From Candidatus Sediminicultor secundus (GTDB taxonomy: Bacteria; Atribacterota; JS1; SB-45; 34-128): a stretch of DNA of 5,922 nt. Below the pieces are notes generated by a model that did not search any database, had not been told where the DNA came from, and saw nothing but the letters and a program-made list of their open reading frames with translations. Of the stretch, positions 5,182 to 5,922 are shown in pieces (within the stretch, counting starts at the first letter, position 1; each line of letters begins with the position of its first letter). The position numbers and the translations under genes are program-made. The stretch covers positions 1 through 5,922 of the forward strand of contig NCRO01000027.1 in the NCBI GenBank assembly GCA_002849045.2. Reading direction: 5' to 3'.

Positions 5182-5922
5182 CTATTTGCGAATTTCATTT
5201 TCAATTGCCTTTTCAACTTTTCTTTTTGATTCTTCCCATAATTCTCTTGCTCTCTGTTTTGTTTCATGTGATTGCTTAATTAGCGATGAGATTTCTTGTT
5301 GAATTTTTTTATAAAGGATTGGGACTTGTAAATTTTTAATTTGCTCAGCTCTCCAATGGGTAATTGCCGACCCTCCGCCATCTCTTTTTATCTGCAGCTT
5401 CCCGATAATTGAATTAATACAAAGAGCTAAATATTCTTTATTAATTTTGTTTTCATTAATCTTTAATATCAGAATACTACCGGCGTCAATCCCTTCTATA
5501 GGTTCCTTTGCTACATAAGCTATCCCTGGTATTGCATCTTTAGTTAAAAGAAAATCTCCGACCTTGGGTTCATAAAAGGCTTTGAGTTTTTGAAAGTCGA
5601 GTATAAATTCCTTAATTTTTGCTATTTTAGAGTGCTCTTTTAAACATCCCATGAAACTATCATAAGTGGTCTGAAAATACTCTGCATCTATACGGTGAAC
5701 TCCAAACGCTTTAGAAAGATTTGCCGTATAAGAAAGTTTATATTTTGCCTGAAAACCTTTTAATCCCAGTTTTTCTAAAAGAAGGCTTTCAGCTTGGGAG
5801 TAAAGGGATTTTGCTTTTTCGATTAAATCAAAAAAGTTTTTAGCAAGTGTCTCTATCTCCTGCTGAAAATCTGCATCAAATAGAGGAATTAGCAGTTCTT
5901 CTACTTCTCCACAGCTTAAGTT
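5182..5922 (-). CDS. hsdS: Type I restriction-modification specificity subunit HsdS (3' part)
   Basis: The frame is open from the right window edge to the TAG at 5182-5184, giving 246 visible residues. The first ATG inside the window (5652) is internal, since the 90 codons before it are clearly HsdS. HsdS sets the DNA target of the HsdM/HsdR complex. Visible parts in order: the central conserved region (residues 1-53, IPL...QQEIETLAKNFFDLIEKAKSLYSQAE, helical), the start of the second target-recognition domain with HRIDAEYFQ (76-84), EPKVGDFLLTKDAIPGIAYV (118-137), LALCINSIIGKLQIKRDGGG (165-184), and the C-terminal conserved region (185-243, WRAEQIKNL..PI...IQQEISSLI). The two conserved regions look alike, as expected for the two-fold HsdS architecture. 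The first recognition domain and any hsdM/hsdR genes lie off the window. The second domain seems about 40 residues short around 108-114. The following patB gene is 41 bp away in the same direction but not functionally related. Confidence 0.88.
   Translation of the reverse strand, partial: NLSCGEVEELLIPLFDADFQQEIETLAKNFFDLIEKAKSLYSQAESLLLEKLGLKGFQAKYKLSYTANLSKAFGVHRIDAEYFQTTYDSFMGCLKEHSKIAKIKEFILDFQKLKAFYEPKVGDFLLTKDAIPGIAYVAKEPIEGIDAGSILILKINENKINKEYLALCINSIIGKLQIKRDGGGSAITHWRAEQIKNLQVPILYKKIQQEISSLIKQSHETKQRARELWEESKRKVEKAIENEIRK

Noticed and set aside
5175..5192. Hairpin TTCGC/GCGAA over the hsdS stop codon as a terminator
   Set aside because: The stem is only five pairs with an 8-nt loop and no U-run follows on the minus strand, so I cannot support termination here.
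5182..5652. Reading hsdS as a complete 156-residue gene from the ATG at 5652
   Set aside because: The same frame stays open to the right edge and encodes clear HsdS sequence (HRIDAEYFQ and the central helical region), so this ATG is internal and the gene is cut by the window.

Overview
This AT-rich window (about one third G+C by eye) has the compact, co-directional gene layout of a bacterium. The gene families (PatB/MalY C-S lyase, ureohydrolase, Old Yellow Enzyme, Fsr-like transporter, type I restriction specificity subunit) and scattered GGGGACGGT repeats would suit an anaerobic or thermophilic lineage such as Clostridia or Atribacterota. This placement is an inference, and no marker gene settles it.

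Right part (5922 down to 1850, all on the minus strand): the 3' two-thirds or so of an hsdS gene enters from the right edge. It is followed at short spacing by a patB/malY-type PLP lyase, a SpeB-family ureohydrolase and an OYE-family flavin oxidoreductase. Gaps are 41, 49 and 19 bp, so the last three probably form one transcription unit. Together they suggest amino-acid or polyamine catabolism (C-S cleavage, urea release from a guanidino compound, reduction of an activated double bond), but no shared pathway can be proved.

Left part (1 to 1849): a complete MFS transporter gene lies on the plus strand. Its upstream region and first 61 codons (1-224) recur as a perfect inverted copy at 1379-1602. 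The copy leads nowhere: it runs into unrelated sequence and makes an 85-codon chimeric fragment. A good sigma-A-like promoter on the minus strand directly abuts the truncated copy, and an orphan promoter plus Shine-Dalgarno on the plus strand (1291-1372) runs straight into the repeat junction. The simplest reading is that the native order on the minus strand was patB, speB-like, OYE, MFS, then another promoter and gene. The left end would then be a fold-back chimera from amplification or assembly. The alternative is a real invertible segment that would move an intact MFS gene between two promoters.

Short imperfect palindromes with the core GGGGACGGT occur at 1664-1682 and 3941-3959, with a possible decayed copy at 1856-1870. 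The second supplies the stop codon of patB, and the third would encode the last residues of the OYE gene. No rRNA, tRNA, CRISPR array, transposase or recombinase gene is visible.
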